The position numbers and the translations under genes were made by a program. Below, piece after piece: positions 1 through 11,656 of a DNA stretch of 64,000 nucleotides. The notes beneath the pieces were generated by a model, which searched no databases, was not told the DNA's origin, and saw only the letters and a list, made by a program, of their open reading frames with translations. The DNA comes from Gymnogyps californianus (lineage: Eukaryota > Chordata > Aves > Accipitriformes > Cathartidae): NCBI RefSeq assembly GCF_018139145.2, contig NC_059478.1, forward strand, positions 13,065,001 to 13,129,000, read 5' to 3'. Numbering within the stretch: position 1 is the stretch's first letter; each line of letters opens with the position of its first letter.

Positions 1-3000
1 TGCCCTCAGCCCTCGTGGGGCTCCTTTGGTGCCAGAAGCATCGTGCTACAGTGGTGCGGGCTCCTGCTGCCAGCTGCAGCGGAGCAGAAAGTAGCATCTC
101 AAAGTGAGAAGAGATGCTGTGTTGGTCTCTGTGCCTGGGCTACTGAAATGATCAGGTACAACTTTTCTAACCACTGTGAGTGTGACCCTGACTGTCACTG
201 CTTGGGAATGTGTCTTAGGTTGTCCTTTCATGGCCCTGAATAATGTTTTGTTTTACTACCTGAAGCTGATAACTAGGATATACTGACATTTATATGTCAT
301 ATTTGGTCCAGATAAATGCTGAGGGGAAAAATATACCTATAGATGTGTAGAGACGTGCCTTGAATTGGTGACATACATTTGCATTCTCCAAAGGAGTAAG
401 ATTATCTCACTGTAATTATGTAGTTCATCGACTGGCCACTGCTTGTGGGGCTTACCTCGCCCATTGCTGAATTTGGAGACCTGTACATTAATTTTAACTC
501 TGATGACAATTGGCTGTAATGTTCCCTGTTGTGACTGCAACTGTGGAGGTCAGGCCTAATGATATGCCAAAAACTCTGTGACAGTTTGCATACAGACGCG
601 GTTTACTCAGGTCTCAGCACTGCCATTCTCAGAAGATGAGGAGGTATTGAACTGTCAAACTGAGACTGAGCAGGTGACAGCTGATGCATTTTAGATCAGC
701 TGCCTTCATGACTGATTTAGTAAACCTAACTGAGAGCAAGCAGACTTTTTCTCCTTCAATATTATACTCTTCTTAAAAAAAGAAAAAGAAAATGAAGCTG
801 TGAAAATGTGTGTTTTTATTTTTAAACACTACCCTTTATACTTTCTTTTCACTTTGAAACCTTTAAGTGTAAAAATGATACAGGATGCGAGATCTGAGAG
901 GATTTTTCCTATGGAATGAATTGCGGTAGAGAAATATTTTTATCTTTTCCACAGCTATATGGCAATTTAACATCTGACTTTTTCAGTCAATCACTCTACC
1001 TGCTGTCTTCTATATATCATACAACTTCTTTAAATAGATAATGCTGAAAATAACACAGACAAGCAACAACATGGAGAAACATATGCAACAAATGTAACAA
1101 TGTGTTTCCTTCTCTTTCCTGAGTTATTACTTCCTAATTTTGATAACGTTGATTAAAAAATAAAGGTATTTCATAGCATGTGTATTTCATAGTATGGTCA
1201 GAGTTAGTCTAGGGCTTCAAACCATTTCATAAAACACACCAAGCTTCTAATAGACAATGAATACAATGGTGTGGCAGAACAAGCGTCATTGTCATTGCAG
1301 ATTGGTGCTCATAGAGCTGATTGCTGTACCATGAAAGAATTAAATTGTCTCGTGTGTGCAGAGAGACGTTTTCAGCATTTTCTGATTGATAACATTAACA
1401 TTTGAAAGGACTAATGGGGGTTTTAAGTGGCAAATTCTTTCCTGTCCATCACTGGTTTACAGGATCTCCTTTTGGCAGAACAACTGCACAGTCACAGAAG
1501 AGGGAGAGAAATTTTGTAGATGTCATTTTGGTGGCAGCATCCAGTTGCTCAGAGCATTTTTTTGTCTCTTGTGTCTACTGGTATGCAAAAGGACAGGATG
1601 CGGGAAGAGATCTCTTCTCTGCATCTCTCCTCTACTCTCTTTTTGACTGAAATATTCCCCTCAGAAAAGCTCTGCCATTGCTCCCTGTGGTCATGGGAAT
1701 GCTCCTTTGTCTGGTTTGGCTACCAGGGAATACAGTGGATAATACATACCTTGAGTTCAGGAGAGAAAAGATTTTTATGTCAAGAGAATTTCTTGCAGTT
1801 TTTCTTGAACACTTAAAAATGTAAAGATGAGATGCTAATATGCAGAGCGTGAAGTATGTTTTTCTAAGTGACTTGATAATACATTGCATATGTTTCTCGT
1901 CTATATGTTGTATTGTTTTTGAGAAATCATGTTTGTTTTTTTTTCAATCTGTTAAATACTGGAAAATTGGATCACTGGAGCAATGAGTAAACTTGGTGAA
2001 TGTAATGGTCAGAGATGTCCAAACACTTCTGCGTTTCTTTTATTCCCCCCAGAAAATTGCAAGCTGAAAATGAAAGTGTTTATGCAGAAGTCACATAAAT
2101 GATACTCTTTCTTCATCACCAGTGCAGCTAGGACTGCAACATTTCTAGTGATGACTGACGTTTTCTCTCACCTCTCTGTCCTCTCCTCATGAAAATGCTT
2201 AGCCGCTCCTGAGGAGAGCAAGTGTCGGACAAAGCGCAGAGTCCCGGGGTTTGCCTTTGGGAAGTCTGAGGGAGGGAAGTGGCCATCAAGGAGATGAGCA
2301 GAGCTGTGTTCCATCAGATATGCCAGTCACTAGAAGAAAGGTGATGACCCAGGGAGGTGATTGAGCCACACAGTGATCTGGCACTATCTATATAGCACAA
2401 TTCTACAGTGGCTGTTGTTATGTTTCCTTGGTGCATTAAAAGGGAGAGCGGGCGAAGCGGTTGCAAAATGCTTTAGAAAGCAGATTTTTATATATATATA
2501 GAATTAGCACTAAAAACAGCCTTAAAAAGGTAATAAACCCCCAAATATTTCACTGTTTCCAGGCAATTGTGTGCAGGGGGGGAAAGGAAACATCTTCTAA
2601 ATCTCTGTTATATCTTCATGTTAGAGAAATGCCTTACAGTTCTTGATGCAGGCTCCCTTCCCTGTATGCTGAAAACTCACTTCAATATTTATTGGAATTT
2701 AAGGTTCTATTATTGAATAAAGTGACGCAAAACATCATTCCAGCAGAATGTTTTCTCCACAGACTCTGTGCTACACAGTCCTGCATCATCAAAAAAAAAT
2801 GCCATTTGGATTATAGCGAACAATAATGTTATCAGGGGGATATCTGTGGATTGCTTTCTATAAACTTCTGTCATATTTATTTCAAATACATATGTAATTT
2901 TTAGATTCTGATTCTTTGTAGGCTGCTTGTGTTTTTTTTAAATTATTCCAAAATCTTCCATTTTCTATTGGTAGAGAAAGTTTCTGTTCCTATCACTAAC

Positions 3001-6000
3001 ATGTTTATTAAAGTCCATACCTGACACTGCAATCCCTATAGCTACACACTAGTCCCCAAATGTTGCCTGGCTATTGGTGTCATTTATGTCTGAAATGTGG
3101 GGCCAGATACTAGGATCCTGTCACCTAAATCAAGATGACAACCTGGGACTGGGCTTGAGCCCTGATGGCTCATTGTGATTCAGCATCCGTGCCATCAGGG
3201 GAAGGAGATAAACATAGCAGTGAAATGGGCAGAGAGTGCCTTAATGAGGGTTGTTAATGAGAGGAAGGTAGTTTTCATTTTAATGATGCAATAGAATTTT
3301 TTTCCCCAATTCACTTTTTTCCCCTACCCCTGTGCATTGTTTAATACACAGAAATACACACTTGGGATCTAGTTATCTGGAGAGAAATAGTGCACACGTG
3401 GGCTATAAGCAGTTTCCTAGATCAGGCAGAGCCAGAGGTTTATTGGGGGGTGTGGGGCTTGTGGGGGCATGAATGGGTGAGATGAGCTTCCCCTTTTGAT
3501 ACATTGATTAGCGTAGCAATTGGAGAGAATGGTCTGCTGAGACCGTGCTTGTGGCATCAAGAGTTGATCCTGAAAGAGAGAAAATAGTGGATTTCAGCTT
3601 CTCTCATGTTATTTTTGTTTCTAGACAAAAGCAGCAAGACAGTGCGAAAACAAAGGCATGCTGACAGACTGGGTAACCCTGTCAGGACAAGTACTCCCTG
3701 GCCCAAGTCATTATGGTCAGTGTTAGTTCTATATGAACTGCAGTCATTCCTTTGCTGTAGGGTAGCTGTTTGTATAGCTCAACGAGGGGAAAATGAGAGA
3801 GAAGCTCATTGCCTTTGCAGCTAGAAAGGCATATTTAGATCTGGGTCTAAAATTATCAAGTCACTTCAACCTTCTTGTATTTTACTCTATATAGGCTTGT
3901 AGTTTTCAACCTTTTTTGAACTGTGAACCTCTCAACCTTTTCCACTGAAGATACAGATCTCTGTATAGTGAGTTAAAGCCCCACTGACAATCAGCTTGAA
4001 TTTTTAACGTTTTCTTTTCAAGTTATCATTACAGATATCCACAAACCTTGAGTGCTTTGCAGACTACATCATGAAAACCATTGCTCTGACATACTAGTTG
4101 AGTTGAGCCTAAAGCTGCTAATAAGTTGAAGATTTTGGCTGGGAAAAAAAAACATTCTGTTGTGGGAAGAGAAAAAGAGCAGTTTTGAAGTGGAGAGTTA
4201 ATAGTATTAGTTTTGAAAGTATTTACATTTTTCCTTTGCAAATTTTAAGGAAGCTGAGCCTTGGACTCCCGGTGCCCAGCAGCACTGGTGGGGAGCAAGG
4301 ACAGAGGTAGCCGTGGAAGAGGTGAGTGAGTGATGCTTGCCTCTACGATGTAGGAGCAGGTCATGGACCCTGAAAGACCAGGAATACAGGTTTTAGTGTA
4401 TGATCTTTTGGGAAACCAAGCAAGTTTTCCATAAGGACTTAGAAGTTTGTTAAAAGAAATGCATTTCAGGAATTGGTTTTGTTCAGTATTTCCTGATTGA
4501 ACATTCATTTTTTTAGACAACTGTTCACTCTAGCTGAGGTCCAAGCTCAGACGTCCCAGGCATTTTAGCATCGACCCTGAAGTTCCTGGTTGAAGGCCAT
4601 ATTGAGAAGTAATACGGGAAGGGTAGCTGCCAAAGGGAAATGAAGTCCTGGTGGGATGGTGATGAGCAAATAATTCTAGTTATTCAATGACCTGAATTTT
4701 AAAATTACTATAGACTTGTGTCAGAAATAAGGGGCAAATGAAGTCAGCACAGGAATCAGCCAGCTAAGTGAACATCAGGCTTTTATTTTCATGATTTCTT
4801 TTTCTTTGGAGACCTGCTTCCTAGGAGAAATTATCAATGAAGACAGTAACTATTTCTTTTTGCCCACAGCCAAAGAATAATTTTTTGTTTGTGCTTATGT
4901 CTGCATCTCCCTGCTGGCCATGAGCCTTCCTTTGACTGTATATGTAGGGACAAGTTGGAATTACATGGTGCAGAACACCTGCGTGCTCCAAGATGCTAAA
5001 CTGCTGCTTAATAGAAAATTTGATGTCTTACTTGTGTAGTTCTCAATATGAATCTACCCTTTTCTATTTCTTTGAATCCTGCCTGTGTGTGATGACTTCT
5101 GTAATAAGGAGAAATGGCTAAAAATCAATGGAAAGCTGTTTTAAAACTTTCACGCATGAATTGGTATGTGTGCTTGACATAGATTCTCAAACGCAGTGAA
5201 AGGAAATTAATGGCAAGAAAAGGATGCTGGCAGGGAGGAGGTGCATCAAAGAAGTTTGGATTAGATGATGATAGGTAAAGTCTTTTTAAACAGCATAGGA
5301 AGCCACTAGTATTTTTTGTTTGTTTATTTGTTTGTTTTAAAGGAGTCTTTGTTTTCTGTTTGTACTTAAACAAATCCTGGGAAAACAGAGTAGTGCCAAG
5401 CATGTTTAGACTTTTGGGATCTTGAGGAGGAAGCTGGCAGCCAACCATATGCATTTTATCAGCCAGCTTGTTCCTAAACTCTGGGGTCTACATAGGAAAA
5501 CAGATTTGCTTTTCAGATTTTTGGCGGACAAAGATGGATTGCATCCTTTACATGGCCAAAGGGAGAACAGACATTCTGTTTAAGGGGACAATTTATTTGA
5601 TTGTCTTGCTTTGACTGGAGCATTGCTTTTAAGAGGAGGAGGAAGCTATGCTAGCTGACATAGGCTTCTTGGAAAAAGATTGTTACTTCAAATGATGTGG
5701 ACCCCGCCAAGTTGTGGGGAGAGGAATGAAACTGAGATAAGCAGTGTTGTGTTCCTGGTTCCATGCCTGGGAAACTTGAAAGATAAAGTATTAAAGTGGC
5801 TAGTGAGTGCTACTAGACAACAGCTTTTGGAGGTCTGTGTACTGTAAACACCTCTGTTTTAGTAACATCAAATTGAAAGTTCCTCTTGCGTCAGACATGT
5901 TACTAACATTAATAAAGTTCCTAATATGTATAAATGTTTACAGAATTAAACACTAAGGGTATCTGCTTTTTCAGTTTTTTTGAGGACTGGAGTCTTATCT

Positions 6001-6060
6001 CAGTTGAGGCAAGCAAATTCATGGAATCACTAGAAATCACAGCAGTGATTATTTTTGTCA
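1..6060. other. AT-rich non-coding sequence, no gene seen
   Basis: I see no supportable gene here. Open frames are short (109 codons at most), occur on both strands, and the longer ones run through low-complexity DNA such as the TTTG-rich stretch near 5313-5338. A 12-nt TA run lies at 2489-2500. No repeat family was recognised. The sequence is compatible with an avian intron or intergenic desert. Confidence 0.6.
5313..5338. repeat. TTTG-type simple repeat
   Basis: An imperfect run of TTTG units with one TTTA variant. It explains part of a 109-codon minus-strand open frame that crosses it, which is therefore not credible as coding. Confidence 0.75.
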
Positions 6061-6101
6061 TTACAGTTAATTACTGTAATAATTACGGTAATTAACTGTA
6101 A
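6061..6101. repeat. 41-bp near-perfect palindrome
   Basis: The left arm 6061-6080 and right arm 6082-6101 are reverse complements over 20 bp with a single mismatch (T opposite G, at the 15th position of the left arm), around one central A at 6081. The outer 14 bp of each arm (6061-6074 and 6088-6101) pair exactly. The arms are AT-rich. It could be a very short inverted-repeat element, a cruciform-prone site or chance in AT-rich DNA. No transposon family was recognised. Confidence 0.8.
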
Positions 6102-8699
6102 GATATCTGCTTGGTGACATATTTGAAGAGAATCCTACATTTGGTTTGGGTGGAGAAATATAGTAGTCCAGCACGTACTTATTTGGTTAATCATGTTAAT
6201 TGAGAATCACTTTAATTCTGCATTCACCACTGTAGTAAATGGTTTTATTTTTATAGAAATGTTATTTCATTTAAAAAATATTCTCAAGATTTTTCACTTT
6301 GCTTAGGTAAGTATGTAGTGTAAATTTCTCATAAATTGTACTTGTGATTCTTAAAGGGAGTCTTTTGTACTCCCTTTTCTTCCCTTGCCACATTGCTGCC
6401 CAAGTTCATAATTGTTTTTTAATATCTTTTATGATCTCATATATTCTTCTCAGGTTTCTTTCAGTTTTTTAAATGTACCAATGATAGTGGAGAAAAGAAA
6501 ATGATTTGGCAAATTAATAACTGCATTTTGAGTGGTCTATGCGTGCTTACATAAGTACATATAGAAAGTGAAGATTTAGTTCATGTGAGTATTTGTAGAA
6601 TCGACTTTTTGCACTCATAGTCAAACCTTGTTAATAGAAAGGACTGCAACAAGCTATCTTTGAATTTCATCTGTGGGTTTGGCAAGGAAAGATAAATTTT
6701 AGCAAAGAATGAAGTGAAGGGGAAACAGAAAAAGAAAGGAAGAGAAAAGGTAAAAGAAAAGAGTGAAGAGGGAGGAGAAGCAGATAAACAGTTAGGACTA
6801 CTCTTTACCTGATGAAAGAGTTTAGGCCTCTCAGCAGGCTTATTGGCATTTCACAAGGATTAGAGCATGTTTTAAATATTGCATGAAGAAAGGTGTTTCA
6901 GCATGTAGGAAGCAGCTTTTGAAAATGAAGTAATATTGGTATGGTACTTCATCTTCTTCTGCAGAAATGAAATGGCTACTGGTTCACTTGCACAGCAGCT
7001 CTCTGCACTAGCGGGGATAGACCTCTGAAGTTTCTCAGTAGGGTATGGTTTCATGCTTGTCAGGAGTGGGAGAAACCTAGCTGCAAGTCGCTACATGCAT
7101 GCTGGTAGCTCTCCTTCCTTTAGGGGTTTCTCTGATATGTTATAGGTAGACGAAAATATTTGCAAAACCAGATATGTTTTATGAGGGTAAAAGAGATTAT
7201 GGCTGTCTTGGTCAGCTGAGGTTGATGTGTCCCCTGGCTAATGTCTTATCTGTGCCCCTAGATACCTAAGTGAGCTGGCAATTCAGTAACTGTTGCTGCA
7301 CTTCAACATTGCTAGTTAATGTATAATTTAATATTTGCTAAAATGATTAAAAACAGGTGGAGAAGGTAAATGTGTTTTAGAGTAGAAAAATGTATTTGTG
7401 TAGACATCTAGCTTCATATTTTTTGCTATGCTGCTTATTTGATGCATGTGATCTTTTTCTTAAAACAAGGAGATTTCAGCTGTAGAGAAAAATCTTAAAA
7501 AAAAAAAAAATAATCCATGCTGCATCCTTTTATGGGCCTCACATCAAACTGTGGACAGGCTATGCAATCTTTCCTTTCAGGGAAGTGGAAATGCCACAGG
7601 AATAGATGGAAAGGAAATTCCATTCTGCTGCTCCTCTCTCTCATCTACCAGAAGTTGGAGAAGGGCAGTCCGGTCACCACGATCCTGCCTCACCACGTGT
7701 GTGTGCTCACAGGCTCTCCAAACAAAGCATAGCTGAGAGACAGCCCAGCTCAGCGTATGAAGAATGACAGGAGTATTTGATAGGATTGCCAATACAACTG
7801 GCCTGTGACAGATAGCTCTTCCCAGTTACAGTATGCAAAGTAGGCTAATGAAGTAGCCTAGCATGTCGTCGTGAACTGTCAGAAGAAGTAGGCTGGGATG
7901 ACAAATGGAGCTGCTTTGGCCAGGTCTTTCCTTTGCTTCTCTGTGTGAATGAGCTGTAAGTGCACGTGGGGCTGGTGCTTAGTTTCCTCTCCCTCCTCGC
8001 AGCTACCTATTCCTCACTGCAAGCTCTGGTTTCCAAGCGCAGCTGCAAGACAAAAAAGAATAAGCAGCTTTGTGACATAAGACCAAAGACTTATTATTTT
8101 GAGAATCTTTTCCAAGGGAGATGCACAAAGGTACTGTTAATTTACAGTATTTTGGGAAAAGGCATTGGCTGGAGAGCAGTACCATCAGTAAATGTATTTT
8201 TAACTTGCAGTCTTAGTACTTTATTTTCAAGCTCTGATATGGGCTTTTTCCCAAATCCCTAGTTATGTAGTTCAAAGAGATGAAGCTATTGGATTATTGT
8301 CTCTTTCCTGTCAAGGAGCCTGCAAAACTCATTCTAGAGCCTGAGTACAGAGGCTATTAAATAGAACGATTTGGTGGCATACTTTGCAGCATATGTGTAC
8401 GGTTCATGTGAATGTAATTGGTGAAAACTAAATTTAAGACAGAAGGTCTTGCCACGGGTAGAAAAATAACTTAGGTTGTAGGCAACATTCTATTCAATTA
8501 GGTATCCTGAGGAAATTTTTTTTTTCAGATCTCTTCATCCTAACCATCTAACTGTTCTTAACTTTACAAAAAAGCCCTCTACTCAGCTACTAAGTGAATC
8601 ATTCTACCATCTTCTTTATCAGAGTTTCTTATGCAGTCAAGGAAACAGAAACAATACAAATATTTGTGCATTAGTGTCATCCAAGTCATTGATCAGCAC
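6102..8699. other. AT-rich non-coding sequence, no gene seen
   Basis: No gene supported. A purine-rich stretch occupies roughly 6709-6780 and a 14-A run lies at 7497-7510. Overlapping 60-100 codon frames on both strands around 7517-8262 have no recognisable domain and no paired splice signals. Confidence 0.6.
6709..6780 (+). repeat. Purine-rich low-complexity tract
   Basis: Almost entirely A and G over about 70 bp, with irregular GAAA/GGAA units. This is low-complexity sequence rather than a phased microsatellite. Confidence 0.65.
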
Positions 8700-8800
8700 T
8701 CCTTTGAACTAGGCACTGTACAAACGTACGGCAAGAAGACAGTCCTATTTTGAAATACTTATAATCTCTCCACAGGTTTAACAAATACATCAACAAATAA
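8700..8800 (+). mobile_element. Ancient sauropsid interspersed-repeat fragment
   Basis: The stretch reading GGCACTGTACAAAC, followed by an AAGAAGACAGTCC block and then a CTTATAATCT block, matches in order the pattern of an old repeat common in reptile and bird genomes (GCACTGTACAAACA..., AGACAGTCCCTG..., AGCTTACAATCTAA). The copy is short and clearly diverged. I recognise the pattern from memory and cannot assign the exact family (L3/CR1-like LINE or MIR-like SINE). Confidence 0.55.
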
Positions 8801-11605
8801 TGCACATAATTTATGAGGAATCCACTGTTTCAGTTTGTTTTGCTTTCAAAAACCAAACATATTCCTACAGTCTGTCTACAAAAGAATGAAATGTGTCAGG
8901 CAACATTTGCAATGAGTAGTACACGCACACCTAATCCACAGGGTTCTTTATATCTAATGAGCCTCTTTTTTTGATATGGTTTTTTTGTTTTGTTTTGTTT
9001 TTTCTTTTCCAAATCCAGTAAGCCTTAACTGGGCAAATTCACTTATAAATTTTAGTGGCTTATGTAAGAGAAGATTCGATATCAATCAAATGTAAAGATG
9101 AGACTTGTAAAATGTTTTATTTCAAGAATCCATGGAGACCACTTATGTTGCTACCAGCATCAACTAATCATGAGCTTTGAGTGAGGCTTGAAGGGAGGTT
9201 CTGAGGCTAGTGCTAAATCAGTCATATTGGCAAAAATGCTTCTAGCTACACAGGCTATTAAAGGAAATTATTAATTCCAGAGCCGCGGAGCAGGAGCTGC
9301 TTAGAGCTTTGATATGCCACTTTACAAGCAAGTTCCTGGATTTACTAGGCTTCCAAACTTGCAATGAGTTTAATTAGACATGTTAGGTTGCAAAGGAAAT
9401 CAGAAAATGCAGGAGTAATAAAATAAGTTTTTTGCTCATTTGCTGTACCATTTCTTTTCAGTATCTTCTTCCCCCCGAGTAGCGTTACAAGACGCCTTTG
9501 TAGGTAGCATTTTCCATGGATAAACCATCAAGAGATCGGACTCTGTATTAGCTCCAGAAAAATTTTAGCATTACTATTATTGCTGAAAAGTGACCCAAAG
9601 AAGTGTGAAACATTAAATTTTTTTCTCGTGATGACTTGTCTTCCATGACAACATATAAAGATGATGAGAACAATCTTGTTATTTCTTTTTAATATGAAAT
9701 ATCCCCCTTTGAGAACACAGAGAAAAGATTGGCTACATCCCCAGACTTTAAATGAGAAACAAGGATGATTAATCTTTTTTTTTAAAAAAAAGACTTTTTC
9801 TTTGAATAACATGTTTGATTTTCAGTTAAAGAACTGTCAAATAAAAGTCCAAGCACTTTCAACAATTTCAACACAATTTTGAAATTCTAACTAATCTCAC
9901 TTTATGCTGGATGTTATAATTTGACTACCTCTCTTGAGTTTTCTAGGGAAAAGCAGAATAGAGAATAATTTTTCTGATGTAATAAAAGATATAGCTGCCC
10001 CATCATATAGCTTCATCCACTTTTGTCTGCCAGAATAACTGTAAAAGCAAAAACTACTTTAAAAGAAAAAGCATTTTATAGGCTTTTCTACTTCCCTCAG
10101 GTTTTTCTTTGAGACCAATACACATCCTCAGGAAATTTCTCATCCCCTGTTGTGTTGGGTAACCATCCGCTTATCTGATAAACTGTGATGATTTTGGAAT
10201 AATGCCGCTTATTTCATTGGAATTGTAATTCAAATTGTAAGGTAATCTTTGAGGTCAGAATCACATTTGACTTCTATGTATGCATGTTTGGGACTTTTCT
10301 GATAGTCTCTAAACTGACTGTGTTTACTGGATACATGTGTATGACGTTTTTATTCATGTTAGAATATATTATGTATCCTAGCATTATTTTGCAAACTGCC
10401 TGGTCCTGTGTTGTAAAGGCAAGCGTTAAAGCTCAGAAAATTCAGTAGCAGACAGAGTCAGAAAGATCAGTCTGGTAGTAACAATGCCACTAGCGCCCTG
10501 AGAATAAGAGAACAACAGTGTGCAGAGAAATGGTAACGCTGGATTTTGCAGCTTTGAGATCTTTGCTGACATCCAGTGACCTGTCAGTACAGGACAATCT
10601 TTTTCTTATCAATGAGGTGGCAGATAGACTATATGTATGTGGAGGCTTGATTTGTTCTGAAGTGATGCCAGTACACAGTCTTTGTCTGTAAATTTTTTTT
10701 TCTATTGCTATGTAGAAATATTTTTACCAATACAGTTCTGAGTATGGATGCAATTAAACCAGTCTAAGAATGCCTTTAGCAGTATGTTTTGCTTCTTGGG
10801 TGAACATGACTATTATAGCCACATTTTCGTATAGTTTATCTGCTTCCAAACTAAGCAGGGTTGTATGGCTTTTACAAGCCCTTGGAAATAGTGTGAACTC
10901 CAGTTAGCTGCTTCTGTTGCTACCTAAAATATTAGTTTTGTGGCTTGTACAGTTGCATCCAGAATTTTGCCTTCCATCTTATCTCAAGAAGTCAATGAGC
11001 TATATGTATTTTGGGAGTAGAGAGCAAGTGTGAGAGGAAGAGTAAGGGAAGAAAACAGAGGAATGGTAATGTGGCCTCTGGCATTGCCTTTACCAGAGCA
11101 TCAATCCCTGTCTGCATGGTGTAGCAGGACATTTTCAACTTTATTCTTGATGCACGCAACAAGCAGCATCACTCTTGCATGTTGGTCCTTTTTAGACATT
11201 CCTCTGAGCCTAAACTTGAGGACCTGTTTGCATGAAAGATGTCTGTAGGTAAATACGCCACTGTTGGCTTCAGAATTAGCTTTTCTGCTTATTTTTCCAT
11301 ACCTGAAAGGAATGAAAATACAAATCATTGCCTGAATTCACAAAATGGCAGTTTATATATGCCTAACTTTGTAGCAGGTGCACTCCAAGAACGTTATTAA
11401 GTGGGGCCTTTTGGAGAAACAGGCAAAACAATGCCAAAATACCTAATCCCAACAAGGATTAGATAATGCAAAATGTCTAGAGAGCTTGAAAGTCAAAGCA
11501 ACATGTCTGTATTGTGTATTTTTAGATTGAGGCAGAAACTGACGGTTTTCAAAATTGCTTTTTTAGGATGGAAGTGCCTAATCAACATGTCTACTTCAGA
11601 CACTT

Positions 11606-11608
<3 letters not shown>
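8801..11608. other. AT-rich non-coding sequence
   Basis: No gene supported. It includes a T-rich/TTTTG tract (8980-9008). A short block near 9250-9300 contains a near-palindromic, homeodomain-like AT core (GGAAATTATTAATTCC at 9263-9278) beside a GC-rich SacII-type CCGCGG. The rest is unique-looking with only short open frames. Confidence 0.55.
8980..9008. repeat. TTTTG simple repeat
   Basis: Poly-T interrupted by G every five bases or so, typical of short avian simple repeats. Confidence 0.75.
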
Positions 11609-11647
<39 letters not shown>

Positions 11648-11656
11648 TTTTTTTTT
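11609..11656. repeat. (TC)15 microsatellite joined to a T18 run
   Basis: Fifteen uninterrupted TC units (11609-11638) run directly into eighteen T (11639-11656). It is a pure array and so likely polymorphic in length. The pyrimidine run plus the preceding TTGTG gives a short serine/leucine open frame that is a composition artefact. Confidence 0.95.
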
